A stretch of DNA of 64,000 bases, taken from the NCBI GenBank assembly GCA_023362775.1, contig JALMGJ010000015.1, positions 10,375,501 to 10,439,500 of the forward strand, written 5' to 3'. The notes below the pieces were generated by a model. That model was given only the letters and a program-made list of their open reading frames with translations, was not told where the DNA came from and searched no databases. The stretch comes from Charina bottae. Lineage: Eukaryota; Chordata; Lepidosauria; Squamata; Charinaidae. The position numbers and the translations under genes were made by a program. This document shows positions 11,441 to 22,942 of the stretch, in pieces; position 1 is the stretch's first letter; the number at the start of each line of letters is the position of its first letter.

Positions 11441-13188
11441 TTATGTGAATATACACCCTAACTTCTGAAATTAAAGCAGTCTGTGAAGTCTTTGGAAGTT
11501 GATGTTTTAGCATAATCAGCTATGGTTCTAAGGCAGATTACATGCTCTTCAGGTCAGAATTTGGTGAACCATTATAGTAGAATTCCAACAGTGCTCATAG
11601 CTACAGCTGGTCAGAAATGGCTTTCAAAAGTCTTTACCAATTATGTCGACAGAAAATTAAGGTAGACAATTTGTGTAAATTTCTTCAGGATAAGCACAGC
11701 TACTGAAAAAACTCAACTGGAGAATCTCTTCATGGTATCTTCTTATGAAGTTGGGAAAGACAAGGAAGACAGAGAACACTGAACTGATGATTGTCCAATA
11801 ACTTTGCACACAACTCCTGGCCATCTCATAGCTGTGTTAAAAGAAGGACATCATGCTCCACCCATGGGGAAAAAAAAAACTTCGAAATCTTCTCCTTTGA
11901 AACATTTTCTAAATCAAATTTTCTTTTATCAGATTGACGGGGGAAATGCACTGACATTAATAGTTGAAGCCTGGTACTGGTGGAACATCAACTATCTGTC
12001 TTCATGATTGTTTAGTGAAGACAAGTTAGACCAGCAAATTACAAAATTCCATACTGAGCATTACAAACTGACAGAGAATAAAACAGGATTCCCAGCAGTC
12101 ATATTTTCAATTGCAAACATGATATGAATTTCTAATATATGCTCTTTTTTGCTCCTTATTTTGTATTGTTGCTTCTGAGATTTTCTTGAACTCAGTTTGT
12201 CTTATGACCAAAGTGTACCATAACTAGTATTTAGCATCCTTGAAGGCCAAAAGCCCAGCAACTTTGTAATTACTCATTGCTGCCAGCAAAACATTCAGGA
12301 TTTTATAGCTGGTGTGCTACTTCCCCAGGAGAAAACATGAGAAATAGTTTAGAAAGACATTTCTAAGAATAAGAGATTTGTGTCTTAATCATAACTATAT
12401 CCGATTACATCACCTGCCTTTGTATCTGTGGGATAACAAGCAGTTATCTGTTGTCTGCATATGTGTGTTATTGGCTAATATATCCTTTAACCACAGACAT
12501 TTATTCTGTCCCATTTGGCACTCTTCCTTAATTAAGTGAACAGATGTGGCCATATTTTGAGCTCTGCTTGGTGAGAGACAGATGCTACTCTCTGGCTTGT
12601 ATATACTTTTCCACTGGAAACATCTGGAAGTGTGGCTCAATTCCATTTTAGTATATCCTACATAAATTTCCAATTGAGATCTTTCCCAATTAACCATTTC
12701 TGGGGTGTTTCATGGATATTGTTGTCTAAGGAACTTTTTCCTCTTCCTTGTTGTTCCTAGGAGAGAGTACATAAAACTTAAAATTGTTTCACTACTCCTT
12801 ACTTTACAAAGAAAGGAATATTTTGACTAAGTATTAACATTTGGGAACTTAAGTATCTTAGTACTTTTGAAAACCCAATTTAAGTGACTTTTATGTTCTA
12901 AAGTAGAAGTTATGCTGCATAGAATGCAGATCTTGGAAAGTTGTCATTCACAGATTTTTATTTTCCAATTTCATATGCCACAAATAGGAACAGTCTTCTC
13001 CTATTTTGGCACCCTCCAGATGAATGGTCCAACCCCAAGAACTCTTTGTTGATGAATGCCAAACATCTGAAAGGCATCCAAATATTGGTTTAGGATATAA
13101 TAAACTAGTGTCATTTTGAACTAAAATCTAAGAATCTTTAATTCTATGTCAAAATTCAGTTTATCCTGTTGTTCTGAGTTGACAGAGT
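11441..13188. other. Unassigned DNA
   Basis: About 1.75 kb with no recognised repeat or exon. The 95-codon minus-strand frame at 12410-12697 shows no motif. Confidence 0.45.
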
Positions 13189-13212
13189 TTGTTGGTATTA
13201 TTCTGTAGCTTG

Positions 13213-13463
13213 AATCATGTCAACTGCAGGATCTGGTCTGCTCTGTGACCCTTAACTGTAGATTGCAGGCGTAGGCTTGTCGGGATGAGTCTCTGTTGTC
13301 TGCATCTGAGGTTGAAACGTAGGTGGTTTCTATAGTCTGCCACCTTTCTTGCTGTCTTCTCGAATTTCCTTACCAACTTCAGGGTTTCATCCCCAAAATG
13401 TATGGCAATATGTCTATGAAGGTTCTCAGTCATCCAGGTGGAATTGTCTGTAGCTTGAATCAT
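13213..13463 (-). pseudogene. PLE ORF, N-terminal fragment
   Basis: A minus-strand frame of 82 codons that reads out of the pseudo-LTR arm. Residues from about 30 (KLVRKFEKTARKVADYRNHL, then FNLRCR and LIPTSLRL) have the basic, helical 'leader' look of PLE proteins before their RT domain. The frame ends where the sequence jumps back to an LTR segment (13228), so RT and endonuclease are absent. Assignment rests on context and remembered family pattern rather than catalytic motifs. Confidence 0.5.
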
Positions 13464-13483
13464 GTCAACTGGATTTCTATTTT

Positions 13484-13532
13484 CTCAGTGGAAACGTTTC
13501 GCTCCTTATCCAAGGAGCTTCTTCAGTCTGAG
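13484..13532 (-). ncRNA. Hammerhead-like motif, PLE type A, left arm
   Basis: On the minus strand: stem I half CTCAG, core CTGAAGA (fits CUGANGA), a 7-bp perfect stem II (gctcctt/aaggagc) with loop ggat, GAAAC, then GTTT and the stem I partner CTGAG. One extra A lies between the CUGANGA box and stem II, so catalytic activity is uncertain. Its mirror copy is at 13928-13976. Confidence 0.6.
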
Positions 13533-13927
13533 CAAAGTTAGTAAGGGAATCCTTAAATATGTTTCTAGGTGGCTGTGTGACCTTGCACCTGGGGCTAGGT
13601 CATGGTTATTTTGAGATGTTATTTCTAAGTCCCTTTATCATCCAAAGGAGGATCGTTAAGATTACCTTGCTGTTGTTGAGATTGCGAAATGGTCTTAATC
13701 TTCCTAGGCACAGAAGACAAAGCAGGAAGGAAAATAGGGGAAAGATTGTGCCTGAGGCCCCCACCTCTATTCAAAGAAGGATTTTCCAAGTTGGCATAAA
13801 TGGATTCCTTGACCCCTCTTTCAAACCACTTAAACCATCTCATCAAACCATCTCAAAAATAACCATGACTTAGCCCCAGGTGTAAGGTCACACAGCAACA
13901 TATTTAAGGATTCCCTTACTAACTTTG

Positions 13928-13976
13928 CTCAGACTGAAGAAGCTCCTTGGATAAGGAGCGAAACGTTTCCACTGAG
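13928..13976 (+). ncRNA. Hammerhead-like motif, PLE type A, right arm
   Basis: Inverted copy of the motif at 13484-13532: CTCAG (13928-13932), CTGAAGA (13934-13940), stem II halves 13942-13948 and 13953-13959, GAAA (13960-13963), CTGAG (13972-13976). All paired elements are kept, consistent with selection on, or recent origin of, both arms. Confidence 0.6.
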
Positions 13977-14065
13977 AAAATAGAAATCCAGTTGACATGA
14001 TTCAAGCTACAGACTGTTCCACCTGGATGACTGAGAACCTTCATCGACATATTGTTGGTATTATT

Positions 14066-14968
14066 GTTTTGGTGTATTCTGTTACATGGCTATCATGCCT
14101 GGTGGCCTCCAAGTGCTTATTTGGAAAAGGGCCATGAGAGAAATTCCATTTTTATGTCCTCCTAGCAGACTGAATTTAAGAGTTGGAAACCAAGCACCCA
14201 GGAGAGATCTGGGGAGATGGTATTCAATGAATAGGAAATTCACACCCACCCCGGGTATCTGTGTAAGAAAAGTGTGTGCCAAAAACCTCACACCCCTCCC
14301 CATGAGAGTTTCTTCTCCTTTGAAAATAAATTGGAGAGTGATTTATGTCCCATCATATTGAAGGTGAATGATTAAAAAGCTGTAGTCCTCACCCTGGTAA
14401 TAGCAATTTTTCAAAATGGGGATAATAACCTGTGTTGATAGCACTAGTTACATCACTAATCTCCATGTAATGCATCATACTGAAATGTTGTTTTTATTTT
14501 TAAAAAGAAAATTGATGAGTCAACTAGCTTTTTTGTTTAAGATTCTTAAGATACAGTTATGTAGATATTCGAGTCCCAATTAAGCAGTGGGGAGATTCAA
14601 TTGCATGCCATAGAAAAAGGAAAGATTGCATAAGTAACCCAGCAGTAATATAGCAGTAATATTAGTCTGGCTTGCAAGAATCAACAACTAAAATTCTACA
14701 GGCACATATACAATCCAATAACAGAATGTTTCTGTTTTGTCTTAGTCTGATATATTTTCATCCATGGTCTTCTTTCTCCCTCTCCTTATTTCTTAACAAT
14801 TAGGAACTTTTTGAAATTTTCCTCTCAGGTTTGGAGCTCTGAATTATTGAATCTTGTTTCTCATGGGGAAATGATGCAATAGGAACCTTATGTTTTCCCA
14901 ATATTTTTCCAATTCTCAGTTTTGTAGGATTTTGAATGTACAGAGTTGTCTGAAGTTTTCTTCTAAAG
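14066..14968. other. Unassigned DNA
   Basis: 900 bp with no recognised feature. Confidence 0.45.
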
Positions 14969-15227
14969 CAGAGCTTTCCAAACTTTTCATGTTGGTGACA
15001 CACTTTTTAGACATGCATCATTTCGCGACACACTCTTACAGCAGGGCACAAGGCAGGCACTAGGACCTGTGCGGAATCACAGCAGGTTTGGAGGCAGCAA
15101 GGCACAAGGCAGGCACTAGGACCTGTGTGGAGTCCTGGCAGGGCTCGGAGGCAGCAGCAGCCATGACACACCCAGACACTGCAGCCGACACACTAATGTG
15201 TCCCGACACACAGTTTGGAAAGCTCTG
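14969..15227. mobile_element. hAT-type MITE with perfect TSD (copy 1)
   Basis: Terminal inverted repeats CAGAGCTTTCCAAACTTTT and ACAGTTTGGAAAGCTCTG. The target duplication ttctaaag is exact on both sides (14961-14968, 15228-15235). The inside has two copies of an 'aaggcacaaggcaggcactaggacctgtg' type unit. No transposase. The intact TSD and close match to 61739-62028 suggest fairly recent activity by a hAT transposase in trans. Confidence 0.9.
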
Positions 15228-15831
15228 TTCTAAAGTATTGTGCAAATGGCCCTGGCCTTTTAAAATTCCTCACCAAATTGGATAACAGGAACATTGGGGG
15301 AGAATTATTTTACTGGCTATGATGGAGGAGATGCTATTGATCAATTGGGAATTGGTGTCGAGGTTCAGCCAGTTATGATGGGGCTGCATTGCCATTGAAA
15401 AAGCAGGCTCACAATGAGTACTCCTTGTTCTTCAACTGTCACTGGATTTCTTGGGAACAGCTATAGCAAGAAGAACATTTGCATGATTACAGCTATTGGG
15501 CCCACTGGTTTTGCAAGTTATCCACACCCCATTTTATGTTTATTGACTTGATGCTATGATTAATCTTTCCACCTATGGGGAATTTCAGGACTCTTGACTC
15601 TTACAAGGCACTCAACCTGGGATTGCTCATTGGTGCAAGATCTCAGGATCTGTGAAGGAATGTAGTCATGATCTCTGGAATGAGGAATGAGTAAGTGAAC
15701 TTTAAAGGGGGACAGGGGAAATTTAGAAAAGATTACCCGGTCCTGAGAAAGAGGAAAGCACAAGGAAGAAAACCAAAATAAGGACAGGCTTTCAATATTC
15801 TGTTATTCCACCCTTCAAATATAAAGATCAT
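15228..15831. other. Unassigned DNA
   Basis: 600 bp with no recognised feature. Confidence 0.45.
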
Positions 15832-16020
15832 TCCTGGTTATCATTTCGATGGGAGACCACTAAGAAATACCAAAATAGTGTACCATACTGGCTTGTCAAA
15901 AATATAACCCAGAAAAAGGCAATTACATACCACTTCCATATTGTTGCCAATAAAACTACATGGATGTGTACATAAAATCACTGGAAATTGAACTGGATTT
16001 GAAGGAGACCTTTACCTTTG
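15832..16020 (+). mobile_element. 5S rRNA-derived SINE, 5'-truncated
   Basis: The head 'cctggttatcatttcgatgggagacca' matches the 3' half of 5S rRNA. It is followed by the body attgttgccaataaaacta...tggatgtgtacataaaatca and a tail gagacctttacctttg. The same body occurs after 5S heads at 26832 and 56430. 5S-headed SINEs are known in squamates (5S-Sauria SINE). The A box of the internal promoter is lost, so this copy is dead. Confidence 0.75.
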
Positions 16021-16637
16021 GGATCCACTGCAATGTTGCAGATATAATGAAATAAACTTCCAAGATATATAATCAGAAAAAAAATAAAGTGAGAAATGCC
16101 CTGGGGCATTATAATTTAAAGCATCTGCATGCCAGCACAATGAATACATAAAATGAAATTAGCCTTTCATCCTAGTTTGAAAATACACCATACTAATAGA
16201 TGAGAATGTGGGAAGTTATGTGATTAAACAGTGATGCATGGTGCTTGAGTAGTTACCATCCTTTTTTCATGAACACATAGTTACATCCTTTGAAAAATGT
16301 CTTAGATTTAATTTTATTAAAATAAGAGTGCCTAATTTTGTCCTGGTATTTTATAAGTGTTCTTTGTTCTAATCTGGGACATAGCCACAATTTTATCACT
16401 GTTTCTGGAAGAAAAGAAAAATCTAAATTAAAATGAGTAATATGTACTTATATTACAACATAACATGTGAATTTACATAGATTATATTCACAATAATGAA
16501 TGTTACCCTTCTCAAAAATCATTGGTACTCAACATTTCTATATAAATATAATAGCCCTTTAATGGAATGATTCTGAAATTGGTGCACTTGCAGTTGAACA
16601 TTTGATTATTTCCTCTTGAGTGTCAGTCAAAAGTATA
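16021..16637. other. Unassigned AT-rich DNA
   Basis: No recognised feature. The TSD copy agtcaaaagtata of the next SINE is at 16625-16637. Confidence 0.5.
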
Positions 16638-16972
16638 AAAGGTAAAGGTAAAGGTTCTCCCCGCACAGTTGTGTCCGACTCTAGGGGTTGGTGCTCATCT
16701 CCGTTTGATAGCCAAAGAGCCAGCATTGTCCGAAGACACTTCTTCAGTCATGTGGCCAGCATGACGTGTGCAGAACACAGTTACCATCCCACTGAAGTGG
16801 TACCTATTAATCTACTTGCATTTTCATGCTTTCGAATTGCTAGGTTGGCAAGACCTGGGACTAGTGCGGGAGCTCACTCCGTCACGCAGGGCTAGGGATT
16901 CGAACCTCCGAACTTGTGATCTTCCGATCGACAAGCCTGGCATCTTACCCACTGAGCCATCGCACCACATTT
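16638..16972 (-). mobile_element. tRNA-derived SINE, complete
   Basis: Full-length copy flanked by an exact 13-nt TSD agtcaaaagtata (16625-16637, 16973-16985). The minus strand reads a tRNA-like head (box A tggctcagtgggtaagatgc, box B ggttcgaatccct), a unique body and a tail of (acctttaccttt). The head makes it a Pol III template, not a tRNA gene. Overlapping 68-91-codon frames are shadows. Confidence 0.9.
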
Positions 16973-17128
16973 AGTCAAAAGTATATAGTCTAAATTCACA
17001 TTTGCTTGGTCAAAAATATATAGTCTATCATTTGTGTTACTTAAAACTATACAATGTTTAGATTATAATTTATAGACTAAATAAAACAGCAAAATAACTC
17101 CTGCATTATGCTTATTATTTAATAATAA

Positions 17129-17194
17129 GAGGGGAGGGGAGGGGAGGGGAGAGGAGAGGAGAGGAGAGGAGAGGAGAGGAGAGGAGAGGAGAGG
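17129..17194. repeat. (GGGGA)n(GGAGA)n microsatellite
   Basis: Pure-purine pentanucleotide array in which one repeat type changes into the other. Confidence 0.9.
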
Positions 17195-17521
17195 TAGTAG
17201 GGGAAGAGAAGGAAAACAAAAAACTGAGAAAAAACCTAACTGAGGCTGAGAAAGAAAAGGTAGTATGCCAAAACTTTGCTAATGAAAAGCCGATGGGTGT
17301 TACAATGCTACTTATAGTGCATTGCTACCTACAGTGCCATTATATTGACCACCAGGAAACAGGCACTATGTGACCAGTTCTGTCCTATTTGGGACTCATC
17401 AGATGTAGGTAGCCAGACATTATTTTATAGATTCAAACATTCTATAGGGAACTAAATTAATGGACTTTTGTACTTTAGATGGTTATGCACAGTGTATTAG
17501 CACTGGTGCTTGGTGGTGGTA
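17195..17521. other. Unassigned DNA
   Basis: No recognised feature. Confidence 0.45.
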
Positions 17522-17526
17522 GGAAG

Positions 17527-17775
17527 TGTCAGGGAGATAACTGGCGGAGAAGGAGGGGGCTCCCTCTAGGGGGAGAAACGCATGCGTAGTACTGAATTGC
17601 TTTGTTTTCCTCCCAAGAGGCTAAGGAAGGCCCCGCCCTGATTTCTTGGACCTTTTCTCTGAGTATTACCAGTTCATTTTAGTTTAGCTGGATTCTGTCT
17701 AGGAGAGTAGGACAATAAACATTAGAGCTTCAACTTCAAGTCTCAGCGTGTTTTCCTTCACTCGAAGTCAGGACA
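17527..17775 (+). mobile_element. Solo LTR, family shared with 5225-5502
   Basis: Starts TGTCAGGG, ends CAGGACA, with an exact 5-bp TSD ggaag (17522-17526, 17776-17780). AATAAA at 17714-17719 sits about 55 bp before the end, as in the sister copy. Shared segments include gagaaacgc and ttagtttagctggattctgt...ggacaataaa. No gag/pol remains. Confidence 0.85.
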
Positions 17776-19778
17776 GGAAGGGACATCTAGGAGCAATCAG
17801 AATGGCATTTACAGTTGACCTTAAGCTCTTAGAACACAGAGATAAGAAAATTACTTTATCAGTCGAAGAGAAATTACATTATGTCATGTTCCCATGTATG
17901 GGATTTTCATGACTTCTGCTCCCCCTCTTTGGGGGGGGGGTGGATTTCTGGAAAAACAACAGTTAGCCCTTCAGTTCTGCATTCTGGGGAAAAGAGGTGG
18001 AAGCCACGCTCAGCGACCCCACCTTAATGAATTCATAAAAGGGGTAGGAATTTTGCTTATTCGATTTTCAAGATTGTGTGTCCTAACCTTTTATTTCTTG
18101 ACATTAAACCAGATTAATGAAGTTCCGTGTGAATTTTGCTTTCCTGGACATGCTCTGCTGTTAGGCACTTGACAAGAGCTAAGCTGACATTGGTCCCTAT
18201 TTCAGTTTCTGTAATGACTGGCTGCATAGCATCAAATATTTTAGGTTTAGATATTCAGGTCAAATGTTTTCCTGAGGGGAAAAATGTGTGCACGCACACA
18301 CAGAGAGACATTATGATTTTGAAAATATTCATTTTTAGCACTCTGATTTCTCTGTGAAGCTTTTCAGCCCCCGTTTTAAGTTAAGTTTGAACGGAGTGTT
18401 GATTTTATTTTTAATAAAATTTATTTTAAAAATAATTATAATTGTGTGAGGGTGTTTGTGTGTCTGTGTAACACAGTATTTATAATATAGTCCTCATAAT
18501 GACCCATTGCATAGTGCCAAATTTTTTAGGTCAAATGTTTTCCTTGGGCAGTGAAAGTGGGGCTATGCTTTCCCTGATGGCGTTAATTTTTCTCATTTCT
18601 AGATCAGTCTCTAATCCTAGCCAATCAAAGATCATAGCGTCATCAAAATAATACCATGACGTGGCACAGCTAATATTGTTTCCTAAAATTGGCTAATGGA
18701 ACACTGTAAATGAATAGGTGAAGGTTTTATTTTGTTTTATTTTTAGTAATTGAAATTGTTGTAGGAAAGACAATTCGCCTTGGCTGAGTTTTAATCACCA
18801 GTTTAAACTAAGGGTTTGTATCAAATGACTGCATATTTAAAAATTGGGTCATGGTATGCATAAATTATTTTGTTGTCTATTTTCTAAAATACACAGAGGT
18901 TCTTCACAATGTGAAGGAAGTTACTCCATTTGCTATTTAGGCTTTGTAGGTATTGTCAGCCGCATAGGTTATTTATATTTCAAAGAATACTAGAGGAGGA
19001 TGCATTTATCTCTTGCATTAAGATTCAGGAAGTTTGTTTAGTTTTAGCATGGCTCGGGGGCAAAACTGAGCAAGCCATGCTTCCCCAAGATAATTTGTCT
19101 CCTAATTGCTATTCGCTTGCTGAAATACAATTAAAGCTATTGCCCTGATATTAACATCAACATCTTGATTGCCTTATAGAAATATGAATATGTATTCTTT
19201 TTCTGCTCGTAAATCTTTCTTGCTAACTTTCTCTGAACATTAAAATCTTAACTAAGGAGAAATCTTTAATCTCTTTGAACAAAGATGTTTAAGGAAATAC
19301 ATGGTTATCCTGAAGTAGAACAGGTCTGGCATTTCAAGCCAAGTTGGTTGGAATAACTCTAAGTCTGGACTTAGGTTTCCAGAAGTCTCATACCAGACAA
19401 AAGGTAATACGTAATACCAAGGATGCAATTCATGCATCACACTTTTCAAATTTGCTTCAGACTTTTGTCTGGAGACACAGCATGCAAGATGTATGGATGG
19501 TGTAGGATGTCAGTTCCTAAATGATCTGTGCCTTTCAAATAAATGGGTGGCTTGGAACTAGATTTTACCATTTTACCAAATTTGGAACCAGGGACTGAAA
19601 TTAATTCCATCATCAATGCAACTAGGAGTGACTTTCGACTTTCACAATATGGTCTAGCAAAAGTGTTGTACTCTTTAATTAAAAACTGGAAAACCAATCA
19701 ATAGAATGTTCTTACCAGTCTAAACCAACTATTAAAAGGGTTCCAAAAATTAATGTTTGAAATGTTGGAACAGAGATT
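17776..19778. other. Unassigned DNA with a diverged local duplication
   Basis: 2 kb without a recognised gene. G9-G10 run at about 17931. A motif gcatag..caaat..ttttaggtcaaatgttttcct occurs at about 18225-18281 and again, diverged, at about 18507-18551. The stretch 18590-18700 includes a CCAAT-like and a tgacgtgg element. Confidence 0.45.
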
Positions 19779-19798
19779 CCTCCTCCTCCTCCTCCTCC

Positions 19799-19830
<32 letters not shown>

Positions 19831-19872
19831 ATCTTCATCTTCATCTTCATCTTCATCTTCATCTTCATCATC
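19779..19872. repeat. (CCT)n(CATCTT)n compound microsatellite
   Basis: A triplet array that becomes a hexanucleotide array, then a short return to CCT. Confidence 0.9.
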
Positions 19873-21179
19873 TCCTCCTCTAACCTTACATTTAGTTAAA
19901 ATTTCCTAAGTTGGATACCATCAAGATGCACTGAGACTACACTTCCACAATACCATGGCCTCCAACATCAAGAAGGTACCAGGCTGGGGAAGCATTCTCA
20001 GGAAAGGAACAGTACAAAAACAAGGAGTCTTCTGGCACCCAGAATGTTTTATTGCATAGGTTTTTCTGGGTTATGGTACATTTTATTAGCTGGGTGGATA
20101 ATATCCCTGAGACAAACTGCAATCCAGCTACCACTCTGGAAACTTGCAAATGTAAGAAAAAGAGTATTTTAATGTATAGTCAGCAACGGCAGCCTCTGAG
20201 AAATACTGTAGGTAAAGGTTTGCATTTTAGTTCCAAATGACTCAGCCTAGCCAGTAGCAATGACTGTTGAAGTCCAAAATATTTGGATGGGGCCAGATTG
20301 CCTAACCTTGGAGTTCATTAAGCTTCTCAGTTTCATCTCCACATTATTTGCATGCCTGTAAAACTCCAGTACACCCTTGCAGCCTTGGTGATGCTTGTGT
20401 CCAATTCCCTTTTGTGATGAAGCCATCATTTCATTCTGACAGCCTACCAAGCCCCCCTCTCATAGTTATTTGGTTTTTATGGCACAAAAGGTGCCTCCCA
20501 CCCCTAATTTTCATTTCAGAGAATGCAGCGACATCCTGCTGTGTTACATATGAATTTTCTTTCTTTAACGTAATTTGACACTGAATACATTTCTAGGTAT
20601 GAAATACAGTATCAATAAATTGGAGCATGGGCTCCAGTGAGTTGTTTGCTCAGCAATGGATTCAGTCATTTTGCACTTGGCTCAAATTAATTTCTGATTT
20701 TTTTGTAATTTCTTCGATAATTATTCTCCATATTAAATCGTACATCTGAAAAATAAAATTGCAGATTTTTAAAATGATTTGAAACAGTTCCCTAGTTGAA
20801 ATCATCCAAACTGATACAAAAAAGGCATTACCTTTTCCATTATTTTCATCAAAGGAACTAAATACACAAAAACCTACTGCATGTATTTTATCATCACTGT
20901 GACATGCTTTGCATCCCATTAAAGATATGCCAAAATTTCTCAGAAGGCTTCATTTCCTTTTTCAACCATAGAAAACAAATGCCACTTTACAGAATATTCT
21001 CCAAAGATTCTCCACTGTTTTTGGTTTTCAATTAACATGAGTGGTCTTCCCACCAGTCAAAGTCTTTAGAAAATGACTACTTTCAGGAGAATTTTGGAGG
21101 ATGAAAATGGTGTTTAGGCTGCTATCATAGCTTATCTTCCTCTTGGCATCAGTGAAATGAAAGAGAAACATCAACAGTT

Positions 21180-21180
<1 letters not shown>
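19873..21180. other. Unassigned DNA
   Basis: 1.3 kb with no recognised feature. Confidence 0.45.
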
Positions 21181-21226
<46 letters not shown>

Positions 21227-21386
21227 GAAGGAAGGAAGGAAGGAAGGAAGGAAGGAAGGAAGGAAGGAAGGAAGGAAGGAAGGAGGAAGAGGAAGGGAGG
21301 AAAGAAAGAAAGAAAGAAAGAAAAGAAGGAAGGAAGGAAGGAAGGAAGGAAGGAAGGAAGGAAGGAAGGAAGGAAGGAAGGAAGGA
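21181..21386. repeat. (GAAA)n/(GAAG)n purine array
   Basis: About 206 bp of alternating GAAA and GAAG blocks, pure purine on one strand and followed by C8-9. A 99-codon lysine/glutamate/arginine-rich frame across it is an artefact. Confidence 0.95.
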
Positions 21387-22349
21387 TCCCCCCCCCTGCT
21401 TACTCCAAAATGCCTTTCAGAGACTCTCTAGTCTCCTGGAACATATGATGGAATAGGCTCTCAAAATTATCTATTCTATTTGACCACAGATTAATATCAA
21501 GATAAAGTGTATGTTCAGAGAAGTCATTATTTATTCCAGATATTTTTCCCCTGAGTCTTACATAGGACATATGCAAATTCTACAAATAGTCTGGGTTGGG
21601 CAGGAGATTACCTTGACTGGTGAACAATTGATGGTCCTTTTCTCTGTTGTTGTTTAAAGTATACCCCTGCAATCACTTGTGATATGAAGGAACTCTTTCA
21701 TCCAGCTGCTTCTTCCTAGTCCCCTGACCCTGTGACATTACTGTCTATTGCCCAGTCAGGTGGTCATTGTGAGAAGAAAGAGGATGAAAATGAGGTCTTG
21801 TGCTTCTGCAAACATCTGCAATGATTTAAAAAAAAATCAGGAAAGGGTTATCAATATGACCTCTCTGCTCCAAGTGTTGGATGGAATTTGGTCTTTCTTC
21901 TTCTTTTTCTCCACTTTGAAATCAGTTTCCAAATCAGGTAAATGCAAAGTCTGCAAGTATTTGGCATATCACCAGCACAGATCTATAGGCAACTTGCACT
22001 GGAGTTCTGCATTCATTTATTCCTTCCTTTTAAGGGTTCTTGTTAAGATGAGTTAGAGATGGGTAATAAATTCTCACCCTAGGATGTGGAGCAATAAAGA
22101 AATTATGGCTAGTTGAAAACAAGAATACCATTGAAGACAGAACTGAAATTAAATTAGATGTGGGCTTCATACCTGTGAATTCATCCAGACTCATTAAAGA
22201 AATTTGAATTTAAAGAAAGAAATTTTCAGCTGACATGCCTCTGCCACTAGAACACAAGGGTCCCAGGTCCATTGTGGAAATTATGCCACAGGTTTTGCTT
22301 TCATTCCAAATTCCTATTTTGAAGATGTGAAGTGATCAAACCATCACAT
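21387..22349. other. Unassigned DNA
   Basis: No recognised feature. Confidence 0.45.
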
Positions 22350-22353
22350 TTGC

Positions 22354-22938
22354 TGTGGGCAATTCTGATAGGATGTACGCTGGCTTATAGGGAAAAATCA
22401 AGGCGCAAGAGTAAACAGACAGAGTGCAGCTTGTAAAAGCTATAAAATCTTTACTATAAATAAAGGCAGAGTTGAATATACATTGTACAGCATTGTAAAA
22501 AGGTAAAACAAAACTTACAAGTAGAGTATACACAGAAAATGCACATGTGGTGGCTTCCACTGTATGACAGATATGAAGGAGCATATTGACATGGCATCAC
22601 ACACATAGCCAGGTATAGCTCACACTTCTATTAGTCCACAGGAGCAAAAAACACAAACATGGCTGAAAGACACAAGAAGTCAAGAAGCATAGAACACCAT
22701 TTTGCATGGTTAGATATTCAGTTCTTCCAGCTTTCTGATTGACTGGAAGTTAGGTGTGACACACACCAGGCCTAAAGCATAGGCCATAGCACATAGCATG
22801 ACCTGCTATTGGGTGGCAGTGCTGCATCTAAGCAAGCATGTGATCTCCACCCTCCCTTGCTCTACACAGAGCAAGGCTTCCCATGGAAGCATCATGGGAA
22901 ACTGTTCCCATGGGTAGGTTTAGAGACTAGCCATAACA
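22354..22938 (-). mobile_element. Candidate solo LTR (ERV type)
   Basis: On the minus strand it starts TGTTATGG and ends GCCCACA, giving TG...CA ends with a 4-bp duplication ttgc (22350-22353, 22939-22942). The U3-like part has paired CCATGGGAA motifs and a CCAAT-like box. An AGTAAA-type polyadenylation variant precedes a 100-bp 3' end. There is no internal region, and a 4-bp TSD is weak evidence alone. Other readings are a unique promoter-like region or a truncated element. Confidence 0.45.
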
Positions 22939-22942
22939 TTGC

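Larger units (their letters stand above)
13203..14051. mobile_element. Penelope-like element (PLE), foldback copy
   Basis: A complete insertion bounded by a perfect 14-nt TSD, ttgttggtattatt, at 13189-13202 and 14052-14065. The core is a large inverted repeat: about 13390-13625 is repeated in reverse complement at about 13840-14050, around a unique spacer of about 210 bp. Each arm carries a hammerhead-like motif and the segment cagttgacatgattcaagct. That segment is also present once more at the extreme left end (13205-13228). The left part adds a fragment of an N-terminal PLE-type ORF on the minus strand. PLEs are known for pseudo-LTRs, partly inverted structures and hammerhead ribozymes, and this copy fits that pattern. 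The reverse transcriptase and GIY-YIG endonuclease are missing, so it cannot be autonomous. Confidence 0.75.

Noticed and set aside
21157..21456. Lysine/glutamate-rich 99-codon ORF
   Set aside because: Translation of GAAA/GAAG repeats.
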